The position numbers were made by a program, and so were the translations under genes. Below the pieces are notes generated by a model. It searched no databases, was not told where the DNA came from, and saw nothing but the letters and a program-made list of their open reading frames with translations. Of a stretch of 64,000 nucleotides of DNA, positions 63,405 through 64,000 are shown one piece after another. This DNA is from Micromonospora tarapacensis (GTDB taxonomy: Bacteria; Actinomycetota; Actinomycetes; Mycobacteriales; Micromonosporaceae), in contig NZ_JAHCDI010000004.1 of NCBI RefSeq assembly GCF_019697375.1, forward strand, positions 2,219,324 through 2,283,323. The letters run 5' to 3'. The first letter of the stretch is position 1; each line of letters begins with the position of its first letter.

Positions 63405-64000
63405 TCACCCGCCGGCGAGGCGGAAAAGCTCGGCGTGGACCTGGCGCTTCGGGACGCCGAGCTGGCGCAGGGCGTCCAGCACGGCCACGGTGAGCGGTGG
63501 CGGCCCACAGATGTAAACGTCACGTTCGGTGATGTCAGGTACCAGCGCGGCGAGGTTCGCCGGGGCGAAGGGGTTGTTGTCCGGTCCGGTGCGACCGGAC
63601 AACAGGTGCAACCGGGCCCCGCGGGCCTGGGCCAGGTTGTGCAGCTCGCCGCCCAGCACGGCATTGGCGGCGTCGCGGACCCGGTAGAGGATGACCATGT
63701 CGGTCAGGTCCGGATCTTCCAGCAGGGCCCGGATCGGGGTGATGCCGATCCCGCCGGCGATCAGCAGGGTCGCCTCGCGGACGCGTTGCGACGCGGTGAG
63801 CGCGCCGTACGGTCCCTCGGCGAAGACCCGGGTGCCGGCCCGTAGCTCGCGCAGTCCCGAACTGGTGGTGCCGACGCCTTTGGCGGTCAGCCGCAGGGAG
63901 CGGCCGTCCGGGGCCGCGGACAGGGAGAACGGGTTCACCTGCCACCACGGGTTGTGGCCGGGGAAGCGCCACAGGAAGAACTGCCCGGCGCGGGCGGGCA
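63405..64000 (-). CDS. Ferric-reductase-like flavoprotein (5' end off window)
   Basis: The visible 198 residues are the C-terminal part of a ferredoxin/ferric reductase: FAD-binding GQFFLWRFPG and NPFSLSAAPDGRSLRLTAKG, then the NAD-binding domain LLIAGGIGITPIRALLED, LLSGRTGPDNNPF and VYICGPPPLTVAVLDALRQ. The usual final aromatic is replaced by HAELFRLAGG. The N-terminal membrane heme domain found in the FRE family would lie beyond base 64000. It is on the same strand as the LuxR-type regulator, 82 bp upstream of it; whether they are linked is unknown. Confidence 0.85.
   Translation of the reverse strand, partial: PARAGQFFLWRFPGHNPWWQVNPFSLSAAPDGRSLRLTAKGVGTTSSGLRELRAGTRVFAEGPYGALTASQRVREATLLIAGGIGITPIRALLEDPDLTDMVILYRVRDAANAVLGGELHNLAQARGARLHLLSGRTGPDNNPFAPANLAALVPDITERDVYICGPPPLTVAVLDALRQLGVPKRQVHAELFRLAGG

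Noticed and set aside
1-64000. tRNA, rRNA, insertion sequence, integrase or prophage features
   Set aside because: Looked for typical tRNA ends, transposase motifs and attachment repeats; none could be supported.

Overview
The window is high-GC actinobacterial DNA, about 70% G+C by eye. It has many GTG starts, frequent 4-8 nt stop/start overlaps, and SARP/BTAD, PadR, ROK and PucR regulators. The gene mix (secreted chitinase and esterase, iniB/iniA-like dynamin genes, two-gene ABC exporters) fits a filamentous actinomycete, most likely Micromonosporaceae. That assignment is inference, because no rRNA or tRNA gene was seen.

Layout. 1-4.4 kb: a sugar ABC transporter (SBP-MalF-MalG, minus strand, cut by the window start) divergent from a ROK regulator, with a perfect palindrome between them. 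4.5-17.3 kb: secreted and housekeeping genes, including a discoidin/beta-helix protein, a MOSC protein, a CE1-type esterase with a CBM2 (frameshifted linker), a PadR-ABC-FtsX operon, a GH18 chitinase, a NYN-LOTUS protein and a nucleosidase. 17.4-26.5 kb: a large SARP-type regulator, a tetR-ATPase-permease exporter operon, and an ABC-F gene behind what looks like a leader-peptide attenuator. 26.5-32.5 kb: a possible catabolic unit made of a PucR regulator, a class II aldolase fused to a class III aminotransferase, an FGGY kinase and an aquaporin. 32.7-38.1 kb: a GT-C-like membrane protein, a CPA2 antiporter fused to a UBP zinc finger with its small partner, and a lactonase-like beta-propeller.

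36.5-45.2 kb is a patchwork holding gene remnants (LuxR, AbfB, ArgS, VOC and TPR fragments) among intact genes: a two-component system, a Yx(F/W/Y)xxD lipoprotein and an amino-acid-type SBP. 45.2-52.6 kb looks like a small tailoring-enzyme region: two FAD oxygenases, a SAM methyltransferase, and two paralogous fusions of a winged helix with an alpha/beta-hydrolase.

52.8-63.3 kb is the most coherent unusual system. It resembles mycobacterial iniR-iniB-iniA-iniC but has extra parts: two bacterial dynamins, a membrane-anchored Hsp70 with an extracytoplasmic domain, a low-complexity IniB-like protein, an unrecognised protein and a LuxR-type ATPase regulator. A GGGG-N4-CCCC motif recurs in its promoter regions. 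The plausible job is an envelope-stress or membrane-remodelling module.

Quality note. At least nine sites in seven genes look like single-base losses from short G/C runs. Either the assembly has homopolymer errors or the strain carries unusual decay. Affected genes are annotated across the apparent frameshift.
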